Assembly: GCA_016183765.1 (NCBI GenBank)
Contig: JACPEA010000009.1
Coordinates: forward strand, 1 to 64,000
Origin: Bacteroidota bacterium
GTDB taxonomy: Bacteria > Bacteroidota > Bacteroidia > Chitinophagales > Chitinophagaceae
Length of the DNA: 64,000 nucleotides
Direction of reading: 5' to 3'
Both the position numbers and the translations under genes were made by a program. The notes under the pieces were generated by a model that worked only from the letters and a program-made list of their open reading frames with translations, ran no database searches and had not been told where the DNA came from. How positions within the stretch are numbered: position 1 is the stretch's first letter; every line of letters starts with the position of its first letter. Below are positions 26,523-35,811 of this stretch, piece by piece.

Positions 26523-27476
26523 CTAATACAGTTTCTTCCCCGCAGCGCTTCTTTTCACATATTCGCCCCAGGTAAGGTTATCGGCGCCATCTACCTGTGC
26601 CTGTGCTTTTTCGATGGCGAAATTGGCGGCAGTTTCCACTACCCAGTCAAAATTCTCCTGGCCTACGCTTTTGAGGTCCGCATCCGGTGCGGGGTTGCAG
26701 AAATCAATGGCGTAAGGAACGCCGTCACGTACGGCGAGTTCTACGGTGTTGAAATCGTAACCCAGGTATTGGTTGATGCGCAGTACGATGTCCGTCATCT
26801 GCTTCAGCCGTTCATCCGAAGGTCTGAAATCAGCTACGTATCGCAGGTGGTGCGGATTACGGGGTTCGTATGACATGATGCGTACATGTTTTCCGCCAAT
26901 GCAGTAACAGCGGTAATATTCTTCAAATAGGATCTCTTCCTGCAGCAGCATCACCAGTTGGTTGGTTTCGCTGTGTTTTTCAAAGAAATCATCCATGCTG
27001 GTCAGCTTGTACACGTTCTTCCATCCGCCGCCTGCAAAAGGTTTCATGTAGGCAGGGAAACCTACATAACGGAAAATACTTTCCCAGTCCAGCGGGTAAG
27101 CCAGGTTGCTGAACGACTGGTCAGAGGTATCCGGGGGAAGATCACGCGAAGGAAGGATCACCGTTTTGGGAACAGGCACTTCGATTTTGGTGGCAAGGCA
27201 ATTGTTGAAAAATTTCTCATCGGCGCTCCACCAGAAAGGATTGTTGATCACCGCGGTGCCGCAGAGTGCCGCATTTTTCAGGTAGGCACGGTAAAAGGGG
27301 ATATCCTGGCTGATCCTGTCAACGATCACGGAATAACCGCTGGCTTCTCCCTGGAGTACTTTGTCTATCCTCACGGGTTCTGCAATAATACCCGCTACGT
27401 TTTTACTATTGATTCTTTCCACAAAAGCCATCGGAAAACTTCTTTCCTGGCCAAACAGGATGCCGATCTTTTTCAT
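26523..27476 (-). CDS. ATP-grasp family ligase
   Basis: 317 residues from ATG 27476 (MKKIGILFGQERSFP); reading on to 27527 would add 17 unconserved residues. The N-terminal pre-ATP-grasp domain covers about 1-100. The ATP-grasp core has AYMKPFAGGGWKNVYKL as the nucleotide-binding strand and glycine loop, the EILFEEYYRCYCIGG strand-turn, and the end YDFNTVELAVRDGVPYAIDFCNPAPD with the Mg-binding Glu/Asp/Asn. The fold resembles RimK/D-Ala ligase-type enzymes that activate a carboxylate as acyl phosphate. It sits in the same direction as the YbdK-like ligase and divergent from an esterase. Confidence 0.85.
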   Translation of the reverse strand: MKKIGILFGQERSFPMAFVERINSKNVAGIIAEPVRIDKVLQGEASGYSVIVDRISQDIPFYRAYLKNAALCGTAVINNPFWWSADEKFFNNCLATKIEVPVPKTVILPSRDLPPDTSDQSFSNLAYPLDWESIFRYVGFPAYMKPFAGGGWKNVYKLTSMDDFFEKHSETNQLVMLLQEEILFEEYYRCYCIGGKHVRIMSYEPRNPHHLRYVADFRPSDERLKQMTDIVLRINQYLGYDFNTVELAVRDGVPYAIDFCNPAPDADLKSVGQENFDWVVETAANFAIEKAQAQVDGADNLTWGEYVKRSAAGKKLY

Positions 27477-27651
27477 ATACAACCGTTTGAAAGGTGAGTG
27501 GGTTCCCAGCGCAGGTTCCGTAGTCAATTTAGCGAAACTGATTTGAAATAAGAAGCCTGCCGGTATAAATCTTTTCGTTGATACGTGGCGGAATAACCTT
27601 GCCTCGCCGGTTTTGTGGAGAGATACTGCAGCAGAATTGTGATCATTCCGT

Positions 27652-27659
27652 TATTTTTG
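27652..27659 (+). promoter_or_regulatory. -7 promoter element of the esterase gene
   Basis: TATTTTTG matches TAnnTTTG and is five bases before the ATG at 27665, another leaderless arrangement. Confidence 0.5.
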
Positions 27660-27664
27660 AAAAC

Positions 27665-28483
27665 ATGTCTGAAAGCAGCCGATCCGCCACCTATACTTCT
27701 GTTATCACTGAACAATACACCCTTGCTTCCGAATACCTGGAGCGGGAGGTGCTGGTAGATATCTATTTGCCGGTAACGGATCTGCCCATTGACCAGTTAA
27801 GTCTTTTACTGATCAACGACGGCCAGGATCTGCTCACGATGTCTTTCGACGCGATGCTGGAAGAACTGGTTACTTCAGGCACTATCGAACCCCTTGTTTG
27901 CGTGGGGATCCACTGTGGTGCCGAAAGAAAAATGGAATACGGGACAGCCTATTCGGCCGACTTCAAAGGAAGGGGTGCCAAAGCGGGACTGTATACCAAG
28001 TTTGTGTTCGAGGAACTATTGCCTTTTATCCGCCGCACCTGCAAAGCCCCTTCTTTCAAACATAAATCCTTTGCGGGTTTCTCGCTGGGTGCATTGAGCG
28101 CTATGGATATTGTATGGAACCATGCCGGTGAATTCAATAAACTGGGATTGTTCAGTCCCTCGCTCTGGTGGAGAAGAAAAGCTTACGAAGATGGATACGA
28201 CGATGAACTGGATCGCCTGATGCACCTGCAGGTACGGAAAGGTGGTTTTTATCCCTGGCTGCAACTATTCATTGAGTGTGGTAACCTGGATGAAACGGCC
28301 GACAGGAACAGCAATGGTGTCATCGATTCTATAGATGATGCACTGGACCTGATCGTGGAGCTGAAAGCCAAAGGATATACCGATGCCCATATCCAATACC
28401 TGGAACTGGAAGACGGCAAACACGATGTGCCCACCTGGCGCAAAGTATTCCCTGAATTCCTGAAATGGGGATGGGGTAAATGA
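27665..28483 (+). CDS. Alpha/beta-hydrolase, putative esterase (Fes/esterase D-like)
   Basis: 272 residues from ATG 27665; upstream codons before the promoter are unlikely to be used. The PF00756-type fold is shown by YLEREVLVDIYLP, LLLINDGQDL and the nucleophile elbow G-F-S-L-G with S140. FIECGNLDETADRNSNG supplies a likely acid region, and the His is probably in ELEDGKHDVPTWRKVFPEFL. No signal peptide. Relatives hydrolyse esters such as siderophore lactones or acyl groups. It is divergent from the ATP-grasp gene (188 bp between starts). Confidence 0.87.
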   Translation: MSESSRSATYTSVITEQYTLASEYLEREVLVDIYLPVTDLPIDQLSLLLINDGQDLLTMSFDAMLEELVTSGTIEPLVCVGIHCGAERKMEYGTAYSADFKGRGAKAGLYTKFVFEELLPFIRRTCKAPSFKHKSFAGFSLGALSAMDIVWNHAGEFNKLGLFSPSLWWRRKAYEDGYDDELDRLMHLQVRKGGFYPWLQLFIECGNLDETADRNSNGVIDSIDDALDLIVELKAKGYTDAHIQYLELEDGKHDVPTWRKVFPEFLKWGWGK

Positions 28484-28510
28484 CCAGGGAGAAACGATCT
28501 TGCATACATG

Positions 28511-28549
28511 ACATAAAAAAACCGGGGAAATGCCCCGGTTTTTTTATGT
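28511..28549. terminator. Bidirectional terminator between convergent genes
   Basis: ACATAAAAAAACCGGGG and its exact complement form a perfect 17-bp stem with a five-base loop and A7/T7 flanks. It ends both the esterase gene and the TonB-dependent receptor gene from the other side. Confidence 0.9.
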
Positions 28550-28563
28550 TGGTGTCACATATA

Positions 28564-31500
28564 TTAGAAGATATAACGGATACCAAACTGGGCCTGCCAT
28601 ACATCGTTGATACCGGTTCCTTTACGGTAACTGGTATAATTGATGCTGTTGTTCACACGGTTCATCCTGAATACAGGTACGCCACTTGCATCCACACCTG
28701 CTGCTGACAGCGGGTTGAATGTGTTTACAAAGTAGCTCACGCCTGAAGCATGGTTCAGGAGGTTGCCGACGTTGAAAATATCAAACCTCAATTGTACGGT
28801 GTGCCTGTTCTTGCCAATATTTCTGAACAGTTCAAGTTGTGTAGAGAAGTCGAAACGTACCAGGTATGGCATCAATACGCCGTTACGCTGAACATATTTA
28901 CCACGGTTCTTGCTCAGGTAAGGGTCCTGGCTGATGTAATTGTCAAATGCAGTTTTCTGATCTGCAACAGTAGCGGCAGGCGCAGAACCTGAGGCAGACA
29001 ATGCCAGGAAGTTCATTTCGCTCTGGTCGCGGGGAACATACATCAGGTCGTTGCCGCTTACACCATCACCGTTCATATCACCGCTATAGGTATAAGAGTA
29101 ACGGCCCTGGTTCTGCGACTGTCCATACAATGAGAACTGCAGGGCAGAGAATTTACCCAGCTCTATACGGTAGTTCACGTTACCGATCACACGGTTACGG
29201 ATTTCATTGTCGCTATAAGCCATGTCGATATTATTGTTACCACGCACGCTCTGGATGGCTGTCCAGGAACTGAATGCGATAGAACCGGGCGACATATAAT
29301 CACGCGCCCTGGTAAATGTATAAGCTACCATCCAGCCCAGGCCTTTTGATTTGGTCGGTTTTTCGATCTTGATGGTTGCTGCAATAGAAGTGGCCAGCGG
29401 GGCGCTTTCCATTACAGTGGCATCAGAAAGTTTAGGGTTGATGCGGATGGCATTGTTCTGTGCAGTACCTGATAAACCTACTCCTGCAAAACGTGGCCTG
29501 TTATCCGGCCCGTTAAAGGTGGCGGTAGAAGGAACCAGGTTGGCATTATAATAATTGATGGCAGACAGGGCCTGTGTAAAGATCAGCTCTCCCGTTGCTA
29601 CGATGTCCTGGTAGATCTTCTGGTCAACCGCTAAGTTGGCACGCAGTACCTGCGGGAACCGGAAATTCCTCTCAGTGGCAGCGATGTTGTAAGAAGAAGC
29701 TGGTACACCGGGATTAGGTGCAAAACTTGGGTAGCTGGACGGTGTATTGGGGTTAAATGGATAGGCTGCGGTATTATTGGTATTCACGCCGCCGTTCAAC
29801 ACGCCATTGTTGCCCATCTGGTTACTGATGAACACAAAAGAAGGACGGCCAGTGAACAGGCCAATACCACCACGTAACTGGGTAGATTTGTCTCCCTTGA
29901 TGTCATAGTTGAAACCAACCCTTGGGCTGATCATCAGTTTGGCACTGGGTAATTGTGAAGTGCTGAGTTTTACGGAATTCAGGTGGTTGTCAATGAAACT
30001 CATATTATCAACCTCTGTATTGGCGAAACCGGAACCTGAGAAATAAGGCACTTCAAAACGGATACCATAGGTAAGGTTGAAGTTGGGTTCCAGGTTCAAT
30101 TCATCCTGTACATAAGCGGCTATCTGGCGGGCTTTGGTTGTTACCAGCCAGGCACCACCACCAGGCAGGTTGCTGAAGTTGGCACGGTAGTTACGCATGA
30201 ATACCGGGCTGTAAGTGGCGTTTGGATTGGCCAGGTAAGCATTGGCAGCTGTGTAAAAATCTGTCAGGCTGTTGAATGTGTACACACCATTGATCAACGG
30301 GGTGAAACCATTAGTGAAAGTGAAACTTTCATAAGAGATACCTGCAGAGATCGTGTGTTTGCCGGCATACATGGTCAGGTTATCGCTAAACTGCCAGGTA
30401 TCTGTGTTCAGCAGGTTATTAGGCGTGAACGGATCGTTACCGAAAGAAATATAGTTCAGGCTCTGGCTGGTCTGTGCACCCGGTACAGTAGAACTGCCTG
30501 AAGTAGGGGTGGCTGTCAGCGGGTTACTCCCATCCTGGATATCCACCATCGGGAAGTTGCCACCTTTTACAGCCCTGAAATCCCTGTTGGCGGTATAACC
30601 GAAAGTGATCTCATTGCTGATCTTATTGCTGAAGCGGCTGTTCAACTGGCCAATAATGCCATAGATGTTATTGTTGATGATATAAGCAGAATTGGCGAAT
30701 GGCATGGCATTTGTATTGGGTCCCCTGCTACCACTGGTCGTGTTACTGCTGCTGACAACCACGTCTCTTTTTGATTTCAGCAGGTTACCCCTGATGCTCA
30801 GTTTGTGTTTGTCGTTGATGTTCCAGTCGATACGTACCACCGCTTTATCACTCTTGGTTACAAAAGGATATCCCTGGTAAGCTCCTGTTTCGTAATTGAA
30901 TTTGGTTTTCAGGAAAGTTGATAAAGTCTCCAGGTCAGCTACTTTTACACGTGAAGTGTTTCCGCTGATGGGTTGTGTACCGTTGCTGGCATCTGCTGTA
31001 AAAAGAGAGCCCACATCATTTCTTCTTTCCCCTTCATAGTTCAGGAAGTAGAACAATTTGTTTTTGATGATGGCTCCGCCGAGACTGGCTCCGAATTGTT
31101 TTACATCAAATGCCGTGGTAACCACATCCTGTTTGCCATCGGCGCCGGCTTTTGTTCCTACATATCCTTCGTTACGCACATTGTAGAAGGCAGTTCCGTG
31201 CAGGCTGTTGGTACCGCTTTTAGTAACAGCATTGATACTGGCTCCGGTAAAACCTGCGTCTTTCAGGTTATAGGGAGATACGTTGATCTGGATCTCCTGG
31301 ATCGCATCCAGGGAGATGGGGGCAGAGTTGGTTTGTCCGCCATTCAGTGCACTCAGACCAAAAGAGTTATTGAAGATGGATCCATCCAGGGTGAAATTGA
31401 TAGCACGGGCGTCCTGGCCTGCAAACGACAGACCATTTGACTGGGGCACCAGTCGGGTAATATCTGTCACGTTACGGCTGATGGTAGGTAATGAGCTGAT

Positions 31501-31944
31501 CAGTCTTGAATTGATATTGGTAGAAGCACCTTTTCTATCTTTAGAGATCAGTGCACCTTTTCTGCCCAGGGTACCGCTTACCACTACTTCTGATAATTGG
31601 GTACTGTTGTCGAGCAGGGATACATCCACCACAGAAGGTTCGCCCAGCTGGATATAGACATCCGTAATGATCTCGGTTTTCAATCCAACATAAGTGATGG
31701 TGATCTTGTAAGGTCCGCCTACGCGTAAAGCGGGCAGGTTGAATTTTCCGGAATTGACAGAAACTGTTTTGTAACGGGTTCCTGAGGGTTCGTGTACAGC
31801 TTCAACCGAAGCCCCGATGAGTGGCTGGTTCTTACTATCTTTTACCGTACCGGTCAGGGTACCGCCAGTTACCTGGGCCATAACTGCTGTTATGGATAAA
31901 AGAAGCACTGTCACAAAAAGTGATAGTCTCTTAAGCGATTGCAT
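28564..31944 (-). CDS. TonB-dependent receptor, Oar-like, copy 1
   Basis: 1126 residues. Signal peptide to about residue 23 (TAVMAQ), then a carboxypeptidase-regulatory-like beta-sandwich (about 27-108, GGTLTGTVKDSKNQPLIGASV), a plug-like region (about 130-240) and a large beta-barrel ending in the aromatic R-Y-I-F typical of outer-membrane proteins. Oar-like receptors have a long barrel and no SusD partner; none is encoded here. The substrate is unknown. It lies downstream of a second receptor of the same type, with a terminator between them, so the two are probably separate units. Confidence 0.9.
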   Translation of the reverse strand: MQSLKRLSLFVTVLLLSITAVMAQVTGGTLTGTVKDSKNQPLIGASVEAVHEPSGTRYKTVSVNSGKFNLPALRVGGPYKITITYVGLKTEIITDVYIQLGEPSVVDVSLLDNSTQLSEVVVSGTLGRKGALISKDRKGASTNINSRLISSLPTISRNVTDITRLVPQSNGLSFAGQDARAINFTLDGSIFNNSFGLSALNGGQTNSAPISLDAIQEIQINVSPYNLKDAGFTGASINAVTKSGTNSLHGTAFYNVRNEGYVGTKAGADGKQDVVTTAFDVKQFGASLGGAIIKNKLFYFLNYEGERRNDVGSLFTADASNGTQPISGNTSRVKVADLETLSTFLKTKFNYETGAYQGYPFVTKSDKAVVRIDWNINDKHKLSIRGNLLKSKRDVVVSSSNTTSGSRGPNTNAMPFANSAYIINNNIYGIIGQLNSRFSNKISNEITFGYTANRDFRAVKGGNFPMVDIQDGSNPLTATPTSGSSTVPGAQTSQSLNYISFGNDPFTPNNLLNTDTWQFSDNLTMYAGKHTISAGISYESFTFTNGFTPLINGVYTFNSLTDFYTAANAYLANPNATYSPVFMRNYRANFSNLPGGGAWLVTTKARQIAAYVQDELNLEPNFNLTYGIRFEVPYFSGSGFANTEVDNMSFIDNHLNSVKLSTSQLPSAKLMISPRVGFNYDIKGDKSTQLRGGIGLFTGRPSFVFISNQMGNNGVLNGGVNTNNTAAYPFNPNTPSSYPSFAPNPGVPASSYNIAATERNFRFPQVLRANLAVDQKIYQDIVATGELIFTQALSAINYYNANLVPSTATFNGPDNRPRFAGVGLSGTAQNNAIRINPKLSDATVMESAPLATSIAATIKIEKPTKSKGLGWMVAYTFTRARDYMSPGSIAFSSWTAIQSVRGNNNIDMAYSDNEIRNRVIGNVNYRIELGKFSALQFSLYGQSQNQGRYSYTYSGDMNGDGVSGNDLMYVPRDQSEMNFLALSASGSAPAATVADQKTAFDNYISQDPYLSKNRGKYVQRNGVLMPYLVRFDFSTQLELFRNIGKNRHTVQLRFDIFNVGNLLNHASGVSYFVNTFNPLSAAGVDASGVPVFRMNRVNNSINYTSYRKGTGINDVWQAQFGIRYIF

Positions 31945-32068
31945 AGTTTGTTAGTTTTTGAGTGGCAAATATCTGTTGCTAATGCGGCATTAAAAAACAA
32001 AATGGAAACATAATAATTACTTAATTCAAAAAAAATGCCTATTTCCGCTGTTGAATCGTATTGGTCGG

Positions 32069-32083
32069 GCCCCTGTTAGGGGC
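32069..32083. repeat. REP-like palindrome
   Basis: GCCCC-TGTTA-GGGGC followed by GATT. The stem matches the GCCCC/GGGGC palindromes around the REP-associated transposase at 63 kb, so it may be a dispersed member of that family. A single short match is weak evidence. Confidence 0.4.
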
Positions 32084-32100
32084 GATTGGATACGGGAAAT

Positions 32101-32134
32101 AAAGCAAAACCCCACATTTGCGGGGTTTTGCTTT
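32101..32134 (-). terminator. Terminator of receptor copy 2
   Basis: AAAGCAAAACCCC and its exact complement form a 13-bp stem with an eight-base loop, 19 bp after the stop of the 32153 gene. On the minus strand it ends in GGGGTTTTGCTTT. Confidence 0.8.
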
Positions 32135-32152
32135 ATCTGAAACTTTTTTTCG

Positions 32153-35100
32153 TTAGAAAGTGAAACGTACACCCAACTGGCTGATCCAGCGTGCCGCATA
32201 AGCGGCATTGGTACTTGTGCTCACACCCCATGCAGATGATATGCTTGGGTTAAAGCGGTAAGTAGGCGTCAGGTCGGTAGCGCTCTTGTATCCGGCAAAC
32301 TGGACCAGTGAAAACTGATCGTTGCTCTGGAAGTACTGGCGGCCCCAATCCCTGTTCAGCAGGTTGCCCAGGTTGAATACGTCATAAGTCACCTGGAACT
32401 GGTAACGTTTGCCAGCCACTTTGATATTGAAGTCCTGGGCAATTTTCAGGTCAACGATATTGGTGAAAGGTAAACGGCTTCCGTTCCTTTCAGTATACTG
32501 GCCTCGGCGGTTACGCAGGTAATCATCTTTGGTGATATAAGCTTCCAGGGCGGCTTTCTGTACATCAGGAGCGGCAGTAACACCACTACCTGTTACAAAA
32601 GTCATAGCAGCCAGGTCGGCGCTGGTAGGTACGTAGATCAGGTCATTACCACCGGTCGAGCCATCATCTCTGGTCATACTGCCAGAACCATATACATAAC
32701 TCAGGGATGAGCCGGACTGGCCGGTATAAGCCAGGGTAATGGTAGTGGCCAGAGATTTGTTGGCGTACTCGAATTTCTTGCTCATATAAGCGAAGATCCT
32801 GTGACCTGCGCTGAAGTCAGAAATAGAACGGCCAATATAGTTACGTCCGTTAACGGTTTCCATGAACCTCCACTGGCTCAGGTTTACAGAGCTGGTTCCT
32901 TCGTTCTGAACGGTTGAGTTACCATAGCTATAGTTCAGTTCAAAAGTGAAATTGGTACGGGTACGCTTGGTTACCGTAGCGGTCATACCATAAGAGAAAC
33001 CGGTCTTTTCTGAGTTGTTGGTCAGCAGGATGGCATTGTCATAAGGGTTAGAACCGTCGGCATTGATCGGGATTTTACCATTGTTAACGGTAGAGTATAC
33101 CTTACGTGTATCCGGTCCGACTGCATTTGCGGTCGGGGGCAGCAGGTTGATATTGGTATAGCTGATCTCGTTGATGTTCTTTGAGAAGTATCCTTCCAGG
33201 GTAGCAGACCAGCCATCGCTGAAACGCTTGTCAAATGCCAGTGAGGTCCTGAAGATCTTTGGTAGTTTGAATTCTGAAGAAACCAGGTTCAATGGTCCTT
33301 TAGTGACACCTGCACCCACTTCGCTGGGTTTCCACTGGTTGCTCGGATCCTGGCGGAAACGTATCTGGGCTAACTGGGTAGCATTGGCCGTATATCCGCC
33401 AATGAAGATACCGTTGTTGTTGAAAATACCGCCTGGCCATACCAGCGGGATACGACCTACGAACAGCCCAAAACCACCCCGGATGGTCAGGTTCTCATCA
33501 GGTATTTTGTAAACGAAACCTACACGTGGTGACAGTGACAAAGGAATCTTAGGTGCTTGTCCGGAACGTGCCCCTTTCAGATCCCAGTACTGGGAGAATT
33601 TAGGGATGGCAATAGTGTTGGTATAATCATCAGCCCATGGGATACTCAGGAATTTAGAGTAGTCGGCACGGATACCGAAGTTCAGTGTCAGGTTCTCAGA
33701 TGCCCTGTACTCGTCCTGTAAGAACAGTGAACCAGAAGCATATTTGAATTTGGCAGCGGCATTGGTGTTATCGCCCTTGCCATTGTCAATTTGCGGGAAA
33801 CCATAAGTGTAAGCGCTTGGTGCCGCTCCGGTCAGGAATGCATTCAGGTTAGCATAGGTGTAGTTGCCGAATGTGTTCTGGATAAAGGCATTGAACACAC
33901 TGCTGTACTCCCAGTCAACACCCACTTTCAGGCCGTGTTTGCCCAGGGTGAATTTGAACTCGTCGATAACGGTCCAGTTCTTTTGGGTCAGCAGGTTTAC
34001 GGTAGAGCTGTTATCTGGTCCGAAGATGATCGCGCCGGAACCGTCATTGATCCTTACGCGGGGGAAGTCCTGTCCCAGCGGGCTACGGTCGTCAGATACG
34101 TCTGTAAAGGTTACCAGGAATTTATTGGTGGCATTTCTGCCTACAATACTTTTCAGTTCGGCAGAAGTAGAGTTGCTGCGGGTGGGGAAACGGTATCCGT
34201 TGTTGTAGAAGTTGATGGTACCGGTGCTGCTGCTGCTGGTATTCAAACGCTCACCTTTGGTGTAACGGTTGCTCAGGGTCAGCTTGTGTTTATCGCTGAT
34301 GTTCCAGTCGATACGGGAAGCGATCCTGTCGGCCTTCACTTCTTCTGTATTATCCAGGAAACCGCCTGGCTCATAACCATAAGTGGTACGCAGGGTATTG
34401 GCCAGTCCATTCAGGGTAGCCAGGTCCTTAGTGTTACCGTTATAGGAATTGAAATCAAATGGCTGAGGACGGATATCGCGCTGCAGATCTACGTTGATGA
34501 AGTAGAACAGTTTGTTTTTCACAAATGCCCCGCCTACACGGAAACCATAGGTCTTTTTGGAGAAGTTACTCAGTTTTACGGCATTCTCCTTCAGGCCTGT
34601 GGGTGTTTTACCTGCCAGGTTCTGGTTTTGTAAGAAATAGTAAACCGAACCTTCGGTCTTGTTGGTACCCCCTTTGGTAATGGCGTTGATACCACCACCT
34701 ACAAAGTGACCCTGGGCCGCATCGTAAGGAGAAATTACCACCTGGAACTGGTCGATCGCATCGATAGAGATCGGGGAAATGCTTGCCTGGCCACCATTGG
34801 TTCCGGAAGCAGCCAGACCAAATACGTCGTTATTGATGGCACCATCCACGTAGAAGGCATTATAACGGTTGTTCTGTCCTGCAATGGAAATGGCACCTTC
34901 GGTACCGTTCACCAGTTTGGCCTGGGGAACAGCGCGGAGGTAGTCATAAATATTACGTCCTACCGTAGGTAAGTTGGCCATTTTATCACGGCCTACAGTG
35001 GTTTCTGTACCTCCCTTACCGGAAGCTTCAGTGGTTTTGCGCAAACCGGTAACCACCACATTGCCCAGGTTGGACGCTTTGGGAGCTAATGCAAAATCTA

Positions 35101-35413
35101 CCTTGTAAGAATCACCCAGGGTAAGATAGATATCTGTCTTTTTCTCGTTGGCAAAGTTGATAAACGATACTTCAACAGAATAAGGACCGCCCGGGTTGAG
35201 GTTGCTCACATCAAAACGGCCGGCTGAACGGCTTTGAACGCGGTAGATGGTACCGGTAGGTTCATGGATCACCGTTACAGTTGCACCTACCAGGGGCTCA
35301 CCTGTGTTGGTTTTTACAGAACCGCCCATACTACTGGTGGTGGTCTGTGCCAGGGCAAACGCCGGCAAGAGCAAAACCGCCAGTATAAATTGTACAATTC
35401 TTTTACTTAGCAT
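32153..35413 (-). CDS. TonB-dependent receptor, Oar-like, copy 2
   Basis: 1086 residues with signal peptide (ending FALAQ), a carboxypeptidase-regulatory-like domain (about 25-110, MGGSVKTNTGEPLVGATVTV), plug region with AISIAGQNNRYNAFYVDGA, and a barrel ending L-G-V-R-F-T-F. It shares its plan and many blocks with the neighbouring receptor (for example EPTGT.Y, NAFYVDG versus INFTLDG, and NLLNRDWG versus NLLNHASG), so the pair arose by duplication long ago. No SusD, sugar hydrolase or regulator is adjacent. Both genes have a similar CAAATAT word 22-29 bp before the ATG, a possible -7 region read on the minus strand. Confidence 0.9.
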   Translation of the reverse strand: MLSKRIVQFILAVLLLPAFALAQTTTSSMGGSVKTNTGEPLVGATVTVIHEPTGTIYRVQSRSAGRFDVSNLNPGGPYSVEVSFINFANEKKTDIYLTLGDSYKVDFALAPKASNLGNVVVTGLRKTTEASGKGGTETTVGRDKMANLPTVGRNIYDYLRAVPQAKLVNGTEGAISIAGQNNRYNAFYVDGAINNDVFGLAASGTNGGQASISPISIDAIDQFQVVISPYDAAQGHFVGGGINAITKGGTNKTEGSVYYFLQNQNLAGKTPTGLKENAVKLSNFSKKTYGFRVGGAFVKNKLFYFINVDLQRDIRPQPFDFNSYNGNTKDLATLNGLANTLRTTYGYEPGGFLDNTEEVKADRIASRIDWNISDKHKLTLSNRYTKGERLNTSSSSTGTINFYNNGYRFPTRSNSTSAELKSIVGRNATNKFLVTFTDVSDDRSPLGQDFPRVRINDGSGAIIFGPDNSSTVNLLTQKNWTVIDEFKFTLGKHGLKVGVDWEYSSVFNAFIQNTFGNYTYANLNAFLTGAAPSAYTYGFPQIDNGKGDNTNAAAKFKYASGSLFLQDEYRASENLTLNFGIRADYSKFLSIPWADDYTNTIAIPKFSQYWDLKGARSGQAPKIPLSLSPRVGFVYKIPDENLTIRGGFGLFVGRIPLVWPGGIFNNNGIFIGGYTANATQLAQIRFRQDPSNQWKPSEVGAGVTKGPLNLVSSEFKLPKIFRTSLAFDKRFSDGWSATLEGYFSKNINEISYTNINLLPPTANAVGPDTRKVYSTVNNGKIPINADGSNPYDNAILLTNNSEKTGFSYGMTATVTKRTRTNFTFELNYSYGNSTVQNEGTSSVNLSQWRFMETVNGRNYIGRSISDFSAGHRIFAYMSKKFEYANKSLATTITLAYTGQSGSSLSYVYGSGSMTRDDGSTGGNDLIYVPTSADLAAMTFVTGSGVTAAPDVQKAALEAYITKDDYLRNRRGQYTERNGSRLPFTNIVDLKIAQDFNIKVAGKRYQFQVTYDVFNLGNLLNRDWGRQYFQSNDQFSLVQFAGYKSATDLTPTYRFNPSISSAWGVSTSTNAAYAARWISQLGVRFTF

Positions 35414-35775
35414 AGTGTTAATTTTTCAAGAGCAAAGAAAGCAAATATTCTTTTGTGTATTAACAGCTTATATTAACATCTTGTCATTAACCAGGGATGT
35501 CTATAAATTCAGTCGAATTATTTGTATTTTCTTATTGATCCTTAATATATAATTATTTTTATCTATTAAAATATTTGTTTCATTATATAATATTCAACCC
35601 GTAAGGGAATTTTGTTGCCAAATCCCTCACCAAATTGTTAATTTCCCTTGCCCGGCTGTCTAAAACGGCATTTTTTGTGGGGGTAGTGGCAGGTTCCTTT
35701 ACCCATTGCTTTTCGGTTTTCGTAAAAAATCGGGTCATAAAACGGGCTTTCTTTCCGATTATTCCGGAAATAAAG
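35414..35775. other. AT-rich intergenic region upstream of receptor copy 2 and ribBA
   Basis: A gene-free stretch between divergent starts. It must hold the promoters of both genes; apart from the CAAATATT at 35442-35449 and the ribBA element, I see no operator, RNA gene or FMN riboswitch fold. Confidence 0.5.
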
Positions 35776-35794
35776 ACACAGGACTGTAATTTTG
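35776..35794 (+). promoter_or_regulatory. ribBA promoter region (shared 19-mer)
   Basis: ACACAGGACTGTAATTTTG, identical to 1870-1888, ends in the -7 match TAATTTTG, 17 bp before the ATG at 35812. Identity over 19 bases exceeds what the -7 element alone needs. Confidence 0.6.
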
Positions 35795-35811
35795 CACTTT
35801 AATTATTGATT

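Noticed and set aside
28564-35413. SusC/SusD polysaccharide-utilisation locus
   Set aside because: No SusD-like gene, glycan hydrolase or hybrid regulator is nearby; the receptors are Oar-like.
35414-35811. FMN riboswitch upstream of ribBA
   Set aside because: No RFN element structure or conserved FMN-aptamer sequence is visible; the -7 element leaves a leader of only about 12 nt.
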